From Euptelea pleiosperma (taxonomy: Eukaryota; Streptophyta; Magnoliopsida; Ranunculales; Eupteleaceae), in assembly GCA_035048495.1 (NCBI GenBank), contig CM068549.1, positions 2,637,059-2,701,058 on the forward strand: a stretch of DNA of 64,000 nt, read 5' to 3'. The number at the start of each line of letters is the position of its first letter. Position 1 is the first letter of the stretch. The position numbers and the translations under genes are program-made. The notes beneath the pieces are model-generated. The model did not search any database, was not told the origin of the DNA, and saw only the letters and a program-made list of their open reading frames with translations. Positions 12,004 to 24,253 of this stretch are shown here, one piece after another.

Positions 12004-12653
12004 CCGGAGTTGCAGAACTCCGGCCACCTCGTCTTCTTCACGTTCTTATTCTTCTATTCTTCTTCACTAGGGCCATTCCTACCTTTTTCTCCACCGGACT
12101 GCTCACCACCGTGAAAGCAGTCCACGATATCCTCTCCACGCCCCACCGGAGTTGCAGCCTGCAACTGCGGTCGCCTTTCACATCGCCTGCTCCACCTGCC
12201 TCCTACAAACTCCGGCCAAAGCTCTGCACACCACAGCCAATGCCCTCCACTTTCTCATCCTCTTCCGGTGGCTTCTCTGCTCGAATGGCCAGCTGCACAC
12301 CGCCTGCAACTTCTTGGGTTCACCTGCCGCTACACTTCACCTCCGCCTCATTGCTCTGCCTCCTTCCTAGCGCACCAGTAGGTAAATCCTCTATTCCTCT
12401 TTCTTCTCTTCTTACTCTTCTTCTTCTCCTCTGTTATTGATTGGAGTTGTACACCTGCAATTCTGATCGATGTTCTTTGTGGCTGCCACTGTGCGCCACC
12501 ACCATCATCGCCTGCTGCATAGTGCCCTCTACTAGCACCTCCACAGAGCTTCCATGCACGAACCCACTATTCTCCGATGTTCCCAGCGTCCAACCCAATC
12601 AAGCAACCAGGTTGACATCTTCGTTGCAAAACGGAGTTGCAGGTTGCAACTCC
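12004..12653 (+). repeat. CCGGAGTTGCAG hairpins in the 10815-13504 LTR
   Basis: Three inverted repeats of one motif lie at 12004-12023 (8-bp arms CCGGAGTT/AACTCCGG), 12146-12170 (12-bp arms, one mismatch) and 12633-12653 (core GGAGTTGCA/TGCAACTCC). They lie downstream of the TATA-like box, so they would be in transcribed RNA. Confidence 0.75.
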
Positions 12654-13509
12654 AGTTTGCCTCCACCCGCTGCCCCCTCCTCCACCTACGGTGATTGGCA
12701 CTAGAGCACCTCCATCCTTGCAAGCACGGTGTGCCATCTCATGCCGCTTCCACCCTCCACTGTCAAAACTTGTAGCCTAAAGTCCTCTTTCCTTGGACGC
12801 CTACCGTTCTCCCAAGCATGCCCAAGTCCACCCTTTCAACCACCATATGCTCACGGCTTTCACCAACATCTTCTACTGCCTCCATGGTGTTAAGGTAAAA
12901 GTTTTCCTCTTACTTTCTCTCTCTAGCATGTCCTCCATCTACATTTCTATCTCTTCACTTTTTTTTTATCTCTCTCTAGATCTTCTCACTCTCTTCCTCT
13001 CTCTAGGCCTTTTCTCACTTTCTCTCTCTAGTTCTCTCTTTCTCTCTCTGCCATTTTCTTTCTCTCTCTATCACTTTCTCTCTCTTCCTTAGGTTCTCTC
13101 TACTTTCCTTCTCTAAATCCTCCATTTCTCTCTCTAATTTTCATGCTTTCTAATTAGGTTTTCCTGATGTTTTATGGTTGTATGCGCATTTGATAAATTA
13201 ATAAAGCAATTTGAATATTATGTTTTGGAGTTTTTCAGTGCATCTTAATCTAGAAATTATCTCTAAAATCATGTTTTCAATCACTTACAATCGTCATTCT
13301 CACCTCTCCATAATTTTCTAGCATAAATTCCATCATTTTATGTTCAAATATGCGCTAACCCGACTAATCCCGAGTGCGGATCGACATCCAACACAAGCCA
13401 CTGTGCAAAATTGCTCATTATACAGGTTAAAAGTCTCGGATAATTATAAATTTGTTGAGATTAGGGTTTCCGTAACCAACGACGCGGAAAAATCCTACTA
13501 TCTAACCAC

Positions 13510-15125
13510 CTTAGTAGCTAAGAGGTATGGACGAAACTTATCAAGGGTGAAGACAACTGCCAGGAGTTCTTTCTCAGTGGTAGAGTAATTTATTTGGGTA
13601 GAGTTAAGAGTTTTGCTTGCGTAGTAGATCACGTGTGACCTTTTGTCAACTCTCTACCCTAGAACGGCTCTTAACGCGTAGTCAGAAGCATCGCACATCA
13701 CCTCAAAAGGTCGAGTCCAGTCCGGGGGACGTATAATGGGTGTAGAAGTGAGCTCAGATTTGAGACGCTCAAATGCCTTGACATAGTCAGCATTAAAGTC
13801 GAAAGGACTATCTTTAGCTAGAAGATGGGACAGAGGTCGAGCAATTTGAGAGAAGTCCTTGATGAATCGCCTATAGAATCCTCCGTGTCCCAAAAAGGAT
13901 TGGATGTCACGCACGGATTTAGGAGTGGGCAAGGTCGAGATGATATCAATTTTAGCTTTGTCGACTTCAATGCCCTGATGGGAAATGACATGTCCCAGAA
14001 CTATGCCCTTTTTCACCATGAAGTGGCATTTCTCCCAATTGAGGACAAGTCGTTTGTCCTGACAACGTTGAAGTACGAGCCCTAGATGGTTGACACAGTC
14101 ATCAAAGGATGACCTAAAGACTGAGAAGTCATCCATAAAGACTTCAAGAAATCTTTCCACCATGTTAGAGAATATGCTCATCATACACCATTGAAAGGTC
14201 ACGGGTGCATTGCAGAGGCCAAAGGGCATGCGCTTGTAGGCAAAAGTGCCAAAGGGACAGGTGAAAGTTGTCTTCTCGTGATCCTCAGGGGCGATGGATA
14301 TTTGATTATACCCTGAGTAACCATCAAGGAAGCAGTAGTATGAGTAACCTACTAGTCTCTCCAACAACTGGTCTATGAAGGGTAAAGGAAAATGGTACTT
14401 TCGAGTGTTGGTGTTGAGTCGTCTGTAATTGATGTAGACTCTCCACCCTTTCTTCAAGCACTGGGTGACCATTTTCTTGTTCTCATTTTCCACAATGGTG
14501 AATCTTGCCTTTTTAGGGACGACATGAATAGGACTCACCCATTTGCTATCGGAGATGGGGTAGATGATACCCGCATCTAACAGTTTGAGGACTTCATCCT
14601 GGACTACTTCCTTCAAGACGGGGTTCAACCTCCTCTGGTGTTCTTGAGAGGTCTTGGATTCATCGTCAAGATAGATGTGATGTTGGCACACCGAGGGGTC
14701 TATGCCTCGAATATTGTCTATGGTCCACCCTATCGCAGATTTGTGCTCGTTAAGCAGGTCAAGAAGTTTCATATGTTCACTCATAGAGAAAGCGGAAGCA
14801 ATAATGATAGGGTAAGTTTCCTTAGGACCAAGATAGGCATAGGAAAGATCTGTGGGAAGAGGCTTGAGTTCCAATGTCGGAGCAGATGGAGTTGAAGTAG
14901 GTGCCACAGAAGACACGGATAGAAGAGGTTTGACCTCAGTAGGTAAAGGTAGGATGGGTTCTCTGGCCATGGTTATCAGAGGCTCGAACTCGATGAGTGG
15001 AGCGGGGATATCTATCAGTGGAGCAGTCTCCAAAAGATCATTGAGATTAGAAATGGCTGACTCTGTTGCAAAGTTAGCTCCAAAGTGTTCTAGACACTGC
15101 TTAAGAATATCTTCGGTTCGCGATC
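13510..15125 (-). pseudogene. Element A reverse transcriptase and start of RNase H, broken
   Basis: The main open stretch (13654-15033) holds an Athila-type RT. It shows the finger/palm start with RVYINYRRLN, the catalytic block [11 protein letters not shown], and the active-site loop FMDD followed by FSVF. An RNase H start (CDASDYAL) then runs into a stop at 13654. RT would copy the element RNA into DNA in virus-like particles. A conspicuous difference from element B is a 45-bp deletion near 15118, between gag-protease and RT. The continuation of RNase H is separated by the LTR at 10815-13504. Confidence 0.88.
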
Positions 15126-16285
15126 GGCATCCTGTTGCATTAAACGAAAGATATTGACCTCAGCTTTGAGGTTACCGAAAGCAATGGACATGTTTCTGTC
15201 CCGACACCCAATGTGTGCATACGCGGTGGCAAGGAATGGGCGGCCTAAGATGATCGGAATGCTGTTATCCTAATACGGCTCGGTGTCGAGAATGATAAAG
15301 TCCATAGGATAATAAAAGTCAGCGACTTTCACTAGGACATCTTCAATGATTCCTCGTGGAATCTTGATGGACTGATCAGCCAATTTTAGGGTCACATTGG
15401 TAGGCTTCATATCTTTCAGTCCTAACTGCTGATATACCGAGAATGGTATGAGGTTGACGCTAACCCCTAAATCTAGCAAGGCAGTGCAGCTAAAGTTGTC
15501 TCCAATTTCACATTGGACAGTTGGGCTACCCGGATCTTTGTGTTTGATCACATTGTTGCATTGAATGAACGCGGTAGCTTTTTTGGCCAAGAAGGCAACT
15601 TTGGGTACATGCATACGCCGCTTGACAGTGTATAAGTCCTTGAGGAATTTGGCATAGGAGGGGATTTGCTTGATAGCAGAAAGGAATGGGATATTGATCT
15701 GGACGTCTTTGAAGACGTCTAAGATTTCTGAGAATTGCTGATCCCATTTATCTTGGACAAGTCTGTCTGGGAAGGGAGGCTTTACTCGACAGATGGATTT
15801 GTCTTTAGCCTTAGATTTCTGCACAGGGATATCTGATGTTGGTGCAGAAGTAGAAGAAACAGAGGTAGGATTGGGACTAGTTTCTTCTGCGCGAGTGATG
15901 GGTGCTGGAGATGGCACCGGCGGTGGTTGGACTCCCATGTCCACAGTTTTTTCTGACCGTAAGGTGGTGACAGCTTGCACTTCCCCCTGATAGTTCTCAT
16001 TCTGGCTCTGGAATTGGGAACCTATCTCATATACTGCCCCTTTTGCATTTTCTTTTGGGTTAACGATGGGTTGGTTAGGGAAGATGCCTTTAGCTTTCTC
16101 AGCTTCCAGGTTTCCTAAGTGTTGCTCTAGACGAAGCATGGATTGTTATTACTATTGTTCTAGGCGTTGCATAGATTGTTGTCGCTGAGTAATGAGTTGA
16201 GCTAGAAGGTCCTTGATACCAGATTTGGAGACCAACTGTTGAGGGGCAGCTAATGGGAGCTGAGGCACCAATTCTAGACTAGAGG
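15126..16285 (-). pseudogene. Element A gag C-terminus and aspartic protease, broken
   Basis: The open part 15270-16139 begins in a glutamine- and leucine-rich linker and continues into a retroviral-type aspartic protease. Its active-site region reads LLDLGVSVNLIPF, where most Athila-like proteases have DLGAS; element B has DLGASINLIPF. The protease would process the Gag-Pol polyprotein. Stops upstream (TAG in the Q-rich stretch near 16150) and downstream (near 15270) isolate it. Confidence 0.82.
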
Positions 16286-17687
16286 TCATCGGGGCATTAT
16301 AGTTATAGGATGGAGAAGTAGTGGGGACAATCTGTTGGTTCTGAAAGGTCTGTGGGACTCTTTGCTGATTCTGAAATGTGCTCGGTTGTCTAGAGTACTG
16401 ACCTTGTTGGAACTGCTGGTTTTGAGTAGATGGGTACTGACTCTACTGGTACTGACCCTAATTGAATTGCCTGGTGGGTGGATTAAACCTAGGAGGATAC
16501 GTGCCTTGAGGCTGACGCTAAGGTTGAGCTTGCAGTTGAGTAGACTGAGGCCTCCAAGAGAAGTTAAGGTGGTTTCTCGTGTCAGGATGATAAGATTGAC
16601 TATACGAGTTCTGCATGGGTGGTTTGTATGTGCTAAAAGCACAAACTTCTTCCTAAAGAGGAGTGGGCCATCCTTCATTCAAAGGACAATGCTCAGTAGT
16701 ATGGGAGGGTTGCAGACAAAGGGTGTAAGATTCCATAGGGCTCTCGTGTCCCACATGCATGATTGGGGTAGATTGTTGAGTAGGCTTTTGTACTGACACA
16801 GCCAGTGCCGAGACTGACTTGCTCAACTCTTGAATGACAAATCGAAGTTCAGTATCAACTGTAGCATCATGTCCCTTAGTGGTCCTTTGGACCGAAGTGG
16901 CTTGACTAAACTCTGAGTCAGTCGTCCAATGTTGAAAGTTTTCTCCTAACTCTCTCAAGAATTTGTATGCATCGGTCAAAGTTTGGTGTAGGAATTTTCC
17001 CTGGCACATTGACTCTACCATGGTCCGGGACTCATCAGTAAGTCCCTTGTAGAAGATGTGAACAAGATTGTCCTTATCGATGCTATGGTGGGGACACTTA
17101 GTCAGATAGTCCTGGAATCTATCCCACGCTTCAAAAAATTTGTCATTGGACTTCTGTCGGAAGGCCTAGATGAGTTGCTTCATCTGGTTGGTCCGAGTCA
17201 TGGGGTAGAATTTGGACATGAATTTGCCCACAAACTCTTTCCAACTACTGATTGAATCAGTGGGTAAGGAGTAGAGCTAATCTGAGGCTCGGTCTTTGAG
17301 TGAGAATGGGAAAACTCGCAGATGTACATTGTCATCATCAAGGTTCTGATTCTTGAAAAGTAGGATGACATGGTGGAATTCCCTAATATGGGAATATGGG
17401 TCTTCTCTTGGGAGACGACGAAAGGTTGGCAGCATTTTGATCGTTTACAGCTTGATCTCAAATTGCACCGCCATGGTAGGTGGAAGAAGAATGCAGGTGG
17501 GCAGATTAGCAGAGATAGGGGCGAACGTCTCGATAAGAGGTCGTTCGGCTGCCATTACTACAAAGGTAGTAATACTGGGAGAGGCGGGTGGTGAAAGAGA
17601 TGGGGAAGGATTCAGTGGAGGATCCACTGTAGGTACGTGATTCTCAGATCGAATCAAACGTTTGTTCGGACGGGTCCAAATGGGCAT
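16286..17687 (-). pseudogene. Element A gag, frameshifted
   Basis: The likely start is the ATG at 17687 (MPIWTRPNKR), matching elements B and C. The coat domain is split: the N-terminus is at 17445-17687, then another frame covers 17198-17440, and 16653-17021 covers the end of the coat domain and the zinc knuckle. The knuckle reads YTLCLQPSHTTEHC, so its first cysteine has become tyrosine. In a working element this protein would form the particle and bind RNA. Compared with B there are at least two frameshifts and several stops. Confidence 0.86.
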
Positions 17688-19392
17688 ACGCTGAAGAGGC
17701 GAGCTCTAAACTTGGCAAAAAGTTGCTAAAGAGGAACACTATCCTATATGATGCACACCAAGCATAGATAATCCTATTCTAAGCAATCAGGATATCTTTT
17801 AGGAATTATCTTGTTAGTTTTGAGGCTAGAGTAGATTATGACAGTGGGCAGACCACTGGTTTATCTTTTAACCGTCAGACTAACTGTTTGCACTCAGAGG
17901 TTTTCACCAGGCTACATTCTTCAGAGCGAATCCTTTAGTACTAACTCTAGTCAATAACAAGGCAATCTGAAGCCTAGACAGACGTGCAGCACAATGGCTG
18001 TCTTAAGTACGTCCCAGACTAACCGGATTGGTCAAGTGTTTAAGAAGAGTGTTCCCTCGGGTTAAGCTAGGGTTGGTGCGTGTTCCTAGTCCACACACAA
18101 CTAATCGCCGAATAGTCCAAGGTGCCACGTCATGCTCAGTGTACTTGAGTAGCAGGGACTTATGAGTGTGTTAGACAACAGGGACCCGCGCTCGTGGTCT
18201 TACTTCGATTGGATGTTAAGCGGGTTCGCTTTGTGTGGATTTTTTCTTGAACACTGGGTTAATTGTCTCTACTTCTTGATTCTTTTTAATTAAATGGAGC
18301 CTTGGGATCAAATCAGTTGGAATGATGAGGTGGGTGATGAAATCCCACCAGTTTCAATTTTGGAGCTGGGTCTGCTCTCTTAAGGTTGATTGATTAATGG
18401 CCATGCCACGCAAGTCGAATAATATGTATGCGAAAGCAAATAGACACGCTGCAATTAGTCACCCAATAATACCGTATCGCACTCAAGGCGAGGATAGGGA
18501 CTTACCTCCTGTGGGCCATGCCACGGGGTCGCCTCCGTAGGATAGGGAGGGGTATCCAAACGGGCTTGGGCCTGACTCCACCTCTTTGAGCTTTCGCTCC
18601 CTACCCACACTGGATCATGTTCCTACACTCAATAGTTAGATTGGGTCTAGGGTTTTAGGATATTTATTGGAAGGTTTGACCGACTATTAAGGTTTCACAA
18701 AACACGCATTGGTTTTAGCCAATAATAGAGTTGTTTCCAATTATGGTTCGAAGTTAAGAATAGAAATTTTTGAATTTAGATTCAGAACTTTCTCTTTTCA
18801 AATGTTCTCAGATAAGGAAACCTTCCAAATAAAGTGAAGATTTAAAATCCCGTCTATTTTGAAAATTTCCCAAATTGATGAAATCTTTTCAAATTAGAAG
18901 ATCTCTTATTTTAGAATTTTCCAAAATTAGAGAATATCTATAAATAGACTCTCTCCAAAATTAGAATGTCCTACAAATGGAAACCCTAATTTTGAGACTC
19001 CTTTGTTTCTGGAAACTATCCAAAAATAGAAAAGCCTAGAATCTATCTAAAACTAGCAAGAAATGAAAATCCTAATTTTTTTAATTTGTTGATTTTAATT
19101 TTTTTGGTATTTTTCACTTAATCTAGGGTTTCTAAAAAACCCTAGAACAAGATCTAGCAGTTATTTGGAAAGCAGTAAAAGTCCTAAATTATTACAACTT
19201 TGCACTCGGCCTTTCGAGGCATTAAAAATAGTAAGTTAAAAGTAGCTAAAATAACTAAAAACTAAAAAATAGAAAATTTCCCGAGAAGGTCGGGCTGTCG
19301 AAATTGAGCAGCTTTCCGATTTGGTAACTTTCCAATTCCGTCTTTACATCATTTTTCACACTTCCGTACTCTCGAGCGGCAGCGGTGCCATT
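17688..19392 (-). other. 5' leader and primer binding site of element A
   Basis: The leader of about 1.7 kb is non-coding and matches 34608-36315 in B and 59892-61532 in C. The primer binding site is at 19377-19390. On the minus strand it reads TGGCACCGCTGCCG, two bases from the complement of the tRNA-Asp 3' end (TGGCGCCGTTGCCG). It lies two bases after the LTR end, as expected. Confidence 0.78.
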
Positions 19393-22149
19393 TGAAAGTA
19401 GGGTTTTTCTGTCATTGAGAGAACGACCCTAATTCCAACACATTTATAATTTGATCCGAATTTTAATCCTGCAAAATATGCAATTTGTATAAGGATTCGT
19501 GTCGGATGTTGATCCACAATCGGGGTTAGTTTACGCAATTTGAACACATAAAATGATGGATTTTTTTTTCTAACGATGGTGGAGGGATGAGAATGATGAT
19601 CACGGGATTAAAACATGATTGATTTTATGATTTTTTAGAGAGAGAAAACACTAAAAGAAATCCTGCTAACATGAAGACCACAAACAACCTATGAAATCAA
19701 ATCAACACTTTCATTAAACTAATATACTTAAATAAAAAAAATCAACTAATAATAAAATAAAATGAATAGTAAATTCATTCAAATGAGAAAATCGATTACA
19801 GGCCTTGAGGTAAATCAAATAAAACTATGCTAAAAACAAAACAATCTTACCTAATGGAGATGAATGGAGCAATTAGTGGTTCCTACAACATTCAAGCCGA
19901 AGGAAAGGATGGATGGGGGGATGGTAAGCAATGGAGGCGGCAACTGTTTTGCTTTGGGTAGTAGAAGATGTGGACTAGTGTGGGCGTTGAGATGGTGATG
20001 ATGGAGTTCGGTGGTGCGTGCGGTGGCTTGGTGCAGCAACAAAGAAGGAGATGAGGAAAAGGGGGGGCGAGCTGACGTGCACACCAGCAGGTAGGAGGCT
20101 GTGGCTGGTTTGATGGTGGACGGCTGGGGCAAGGCTGTGGAGGCGGTGAAGGAGATGGAGGAGAAGGGCCACGGTTTGGATAGGTGAGCTCCTCTTTCCT
20201 CTCTTCTCCTCTTCTTTCTTCTTTTCTTCTTCTTTTTTTTGTTGTTTTTCTTTTCTGGTTTTTTTTTTCTTTGTTTCCTTTGTAGCAGCAGCTATGAAGG
20301 GATGGTGGAGCTTTGATGGATGAGGACAATGGGTGCTGGAGAGTGGAGATGATGCAGACCGTGAGTTTTGGAGGAGAGAGGGTGGCTGTTGGAGTGGGGC
20401 ATGAATGAGAGAGAGATTGGAGGATGACAGCTTGGCTTGGGAGGAAAAAAAAGATGGGGACATGAGAGGTAGCAGCAACAGCAGCAGCAGCAGGGTGGAG
20501 GTGGAGAACCAGGCGGCTAAGGAGGAGATCACCATGATCTCGTTCTTCCTTCTCTCTCCTTCTTCGTTTTTCTTTTCTATTTTTTTTTTTTTAATCTCCT
20601 TGAATAGAAAACTATGATGAAGAAGAGAAGGTTGACAGCCGAATGTTAATGGGATGGGGGCGTTATATTGAGAGACGATGCAAGGAGGGAGACTGTTAGG
20701 GTTAATTGGCCCTTGGTTTCCAAAAACGTGGAAGGGTATGGGCGGAAAAATGTGAGTTGCTGTTTTGAGGTTCGACTACACGTCTCTAGCATCTGCCACC
20801 TAGCACATGGGCTCTAACTTTTAGCCCATTTTAGGACAAGTTGCTTCCTCCTTTGCATATGGAACCCTCGTGCACCATATTAGGCAACTCATCCACCATT
20901 TGATCATATTTCAGTCACTATTTGTCGATCAGCCCTTCAATCCCATAGTTCTCAATGCTTTTGATGAATCTGGACCATCCATTTTGCTTTAATCACATCC
21001 ACATTACGGCTGCATCTTTTTTGTTTATCCACACACCTACTAACTCGATTCAGCAACTTGCATAAATTGCCTATCACCCATGTGTGGAGATTTAACACCA
21101 TCCAGCTATGTGCCACACGATTTCATCCTTTGTAATCAATTCATCCTCCGTTTGTCTTCTCACATGTTGATCCAGATTCAACATGTCTCCACTATCCATT
21201 TTGGTGAGTCCCTTGCAATTAGTGTATACCAGCCCATCTCATCGACTTTCCATATTGTGCCTTTCTTAGTTTTCTAATCATGAGAAACACAACCACTTTG
21301 GTCAATGTCCAGCATAGTGCCACTTGCCCTACGCCATTGGTCTACCATCTTGGTCAATATTACCGTCCTCTATGTTGGCCCGCTATTGTGGTCAAATGTT
21401 GTCTTGATTTGAATGCCACTATGTCAACGACTTGCTAAAACCATCTTAGCATGTGAAGTCGACCATTCTTTTCCATTTGACACCTTGGTTCACTGGCCCA
21501 AACATCGAGACCCACCAATTTGTCAACAACCAGCCTCCCTGTCCCTCTTTAGGAATTACATATGTCCAAGCACCTTGAGTAGACATCCACCGTTTAACCC
21601 ATGTCCGATCGGGTGCATTTTTGTGATGCATCGCCTATTTGGGGTCTAGTAGCTTGGACCACCCTTGGTCCTTGACCTTTAATGTAGGTGCCTTTTGCTT
21701 TGTTACTAGGCACAGTTGGCCCACAACAATGGCCCGTGTCCAGGTAATATGCTCGGACTTCAAGAGTGGCCCTGTTAAGGTTCATTGGCTCATTTCTGCA
21801 ATCCTCTGGCTCAGCCTGCATTTGGCCCATATCTTCTTATCCTCAGCCTGTTGGCTCTTGAGCTTTGATCTTAGGTTCTGGAAATTGATTGTGGGCCCGC
21901 ATTCCATCAAAATTGTCCGATTAGTGCTCCTGCGATAGAAAAATCGCATAATGAGAATGACTTCGCATGTGGGTCAAATAAATGCGTATGAATGCATGCG
22001 AATATACCATTTTAACTAGAAAAGTGTGTTCTACACAATGAGAGAAACTCTTACATAGAAATGTTGATAAAAAATGTAGTTTTACGTAGGAGAGTGTGAT
22101 AACCCTAGAAGGATAATTACTAAAAATAAGCACTTTTAAGCAAATATCA
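19393..22149 (-). repeat. 5' LTR of element A
   Basis: In plus coordinates it begins TGAAAGTAGGG and ends GCAAATATCA, so on its own strand it runs TGATATTTGC...CCTACTTTCA and is 2757 bp long. It carries a CT-rich tract on its own strand at 20160-20620. It does not have the tRNA-like module seen in most other copies; that section (about 21650-21800) is unrelated. Confidence 0.9.
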
Positions 22150-22259
22150 GTAACCGTTGTTACTCCCAATTGTAAACGAAAGATTCTGAGATCGAGGGTT
22201 CTTCGTCATCCTTGATGAACTGGAAAAAGTCTACAGGTACGAAGCAAATCCCATCTGCA

Positions 22260-22870
22260 CTGATGGGTGTGACACCCTCCTCATCTGAGATGTCAGATAA
22301 CTAAATAGTTGTATTTTCGTTTGGATATTCCCGTCGCGTTATCTATTTCGGGACCCCCTCCTCGGCCACAAAGACCATCTTCTTTCAATCAACTTCGCAA
22401 AAGGGTGGCACGGGCCTATTAGTGGCATCTAACAAATTGTAGAAACGAGCATCCACATAGTAGGGCTTCCATCTCTAGAATGGCTGCGCCAAACCCATGA
22501 CGATCCCTTGCTGACCGTCCGCACAATACTTGAAACACTGGTGGTAGTAATGGATCCACGGCCTGCCCAACAGCAAATGATAGGAAGGGGTAGTATCGAG
22601 CACGTCGAAACGTTGGACGTGGTCCAGCTCGTTCACCACGATCCGAAGTTAGATCGTCCTGATCGATCTCTACACGGCCCTGCCGACCCCGTGGATGTAG
22701 ATAGGTTGGGCAGTATCCACGGCGTCCATGGAAATGCCCAATGGGGATAGCATGCCTAAAGGGATGATGTTGACGGAGGATCCTATGTCCAAAGGAGCCC
22801 TGGGTACGACGACGTCAGCCGTGGGAATCGAGAAGCGGCGAAGACTTCGGCGGGGCTCTGGGATGTTCCT
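22260..22870 (-). pseudogene. Element D aspartic protease fragment
   Basis: On the minus strand near 22660-22830 the frame reads APLDIGSSVNIIPLGML, the aspartic protease active-site region of a retrotransposon (D-T/I-G-S/A-S followed by a hydrophobic stretch). It ends in a stop (TAG) near 22680. The protease would cut Gag-Pol. The gene is degenerate and is cut off by element A at 22149, so RT and integrase of D are not in the window. Confidence 0.6.
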
Positions 22871-23099
22871 GCCAACCCTTTCCTTTCCTTTCCTCGAGAA
22901 GAAACATCGACAAACGGTTCCTTTCCTCGCTCTGCAACGGAGGTCAGAATTGTCTCCACAGAAAGTATGGGATCATTCATCTAGCTCTTCCCCGACTCGC
23001 GTTGCGAGGTACACGCAAAGAAAACCTCGTATTCTCCCCTCTTTAGAGTTGCCTCGGCGTAGCCACCTCGAGGGCCATCTTCGTCCCAGGGGAAAATTT

Positions 23100-24248
23100 T
23101 AATACCTCGAAGATGGACATCATAGTTGGGATCTTCAGGTGTGCCACCATGTCATACAGGGCACGAGTCTTTGATTTCTCACGACTGAGCTCTGCGGCCT
23201 ATACTCGGAGCCTATTGATCTGTTCTAGATGCTTCTTCTCTCTTTCGACCCACTGTGGGTCTGGTACAACTTCAGTCGAGACCGTGGGGGCCCTGCTCTG
23301 TTTGGTTTCCTCTGTGGGCAAGTCAACAAGGGTGGCGGAATCCCTACTCGTGGGGCCATCCATGGCTCTTCTAACTCCAAGACTCTGTACCACCAAGGTT
23401 TCAAAAAGTTGCTCTTCAGCAACATTCTCATGAGAGACTACTCCCGCAAAATATCTCTGAGGGCCTTGGTTCTCAGTAAAGGAGGCAAGGTCCTGCTCCT
23501 CCTCCAACCAGTAGTCATCCGAGCATTGATACGAGTGACTGGCCATGCGGGCATTGGCCCCAGCCTCTGGGGGTCTGTTGCCTACTCCCTGTGCTGGCGG
23601 CTCCCTAGGTTGGGCCTGCAGTGCACCTGTGGAAATCTTCTGGTGGATGATGTCCTGCAGCTTGAAGCAACTCCTGGTGTTATGAGTGACGCTACGACAG
23701 AAGGCGCACCACCTGGCATCGGGCCCTTGGTTGGCTGGTCGGATTGCATAATTCGAAGGGGGTAGAATAAGCTGGTTAGCTGCCATGAGCCGATTGAAGA
23801 TCTCCTCTATCTTCCAGTAGTCAAAGTTCAATTCTGGTCGGACAAGACGGCCTGGCAGTCGGCCTGCAAAGCGATTTGCTTCTAGTCAATTTTGCTCGTT
23901 TCTTTCTGGCACATGAACAAAGCGGGCCGGGTTCCTCACGTTGTGGTCGTGATCAATGAAGCCAACACTGCTATGGATTGCAGACAAGGAAGGGGCACCA
24001 CAGAGGATCAAGTCCTTCTGAAAGATGAAATCGGTGCCTCGAACGAAGGTGTCCATGATAGAGCTATCATTGATAACTTCTGCTATCTTTCCTGCCTCCC
24101 TTTCGAAATTATCAAGGTAGGTCGTCAAAGACTGACCGGGGCTCTGCCGGTAATTATGGAGATTTTCTAGGGTAAAGACCTTCTTACGGGCCTAAAACTT
24201 CTGGTGGAAAGCTCTCTTCAACTGTTCCCAGCTGGAAATACTCTGAGG
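23100..24248 (-). pseudogene. Element D gag, C-terminal half with zinc knuckle
   Basis: The frame from the element B junction reads PQSISSWEQLKRAFHQKF, then a stop (CTA on plus at 24192-24194), then continues in frame as SLTTYLDNFEREAGKIA. This is the end of a retrotransposon coat domain. After a stop near 23886 the next part (23199-23831) contains one CCHC knuckle, CAFCRSVTHNTRSC, similar to those of Tat-type plant elements. The N-terminal half lies at 44785-45124, on the other side of element B. Several stops make it a pseudogene. Confidence 0.82.
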
Positions 24249-24253
24249 GGTAA
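24249..24253. repeat. Target duplication GGTAA of element B, left copy
   Basis: GGTAA occurs directly before TGAAAGTAGG at 24254 and again directly after GCGAATATCA at 44785-44789. This proves that 24254-44784 was one insertion event, apart from LTRs added later. Confidence 0.93.

Larger units (their letters stand above)
10815..13504 (+). mobile_element. Solo Athila-like LTR inside the pol gene of element A
   Basis: It starts TGATATTCGCTC and ends CCTACTATCTA, a changed form of the usual CCTACTTTCA. It is flanked by ACCAC (10810-10814 and 13505-13509). The uninterrupted pol sequence of element B (near 30386) confirms the empty site. It contains a tRNA-like module at 11272-11325, a palindrome stack at about 11662-11838, a TATA-like box at 11841-11850, TTC repeats at 11945-11993 and hairpins at 12004, 12146 and 12633. 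CT-rich segments follow at 12890-13140. Confidence 0.94.
103..22149 (-). mobile_element. Element A: old Athila-like Ty3/gypsy retrotransposon
   Basis: In minus orientation the order is 5' LTR (19393-22149), primer site, leader, gag, protease, RT, RNase H, integrase, a 3' non-coding region, polypurine tract and 3' LTR (103-1270, continuing beyond the window). It is interrupted by E1 (3054-9151), by a solo LTR (10815-13504) and at its left end by the LTR of 1-102. Its reading frame is broken by several frameshifts and stops. The two LTRs differ at roughly 4-5 % of positions over the last 700 bp by eye, so it is older than element B. On the right it interrupts element D; the flank GTAAC (22150-22154) is the candidate target duplication, whose partner is out of view. 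Confidence 0.9.
22150..24253 (-). mobile_element. Element D, left segment (protease and gag end)
   Basis: D is a different Ty3/gypsy element on the minus strand, split by A on the left and B on the right. The other parts are 44785-45124 and 47653-49304. The order on the minus strand is 5' LTR, primer site, leader, gag, protease; the remainder lies beyond the window. Confidence 0.85.
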
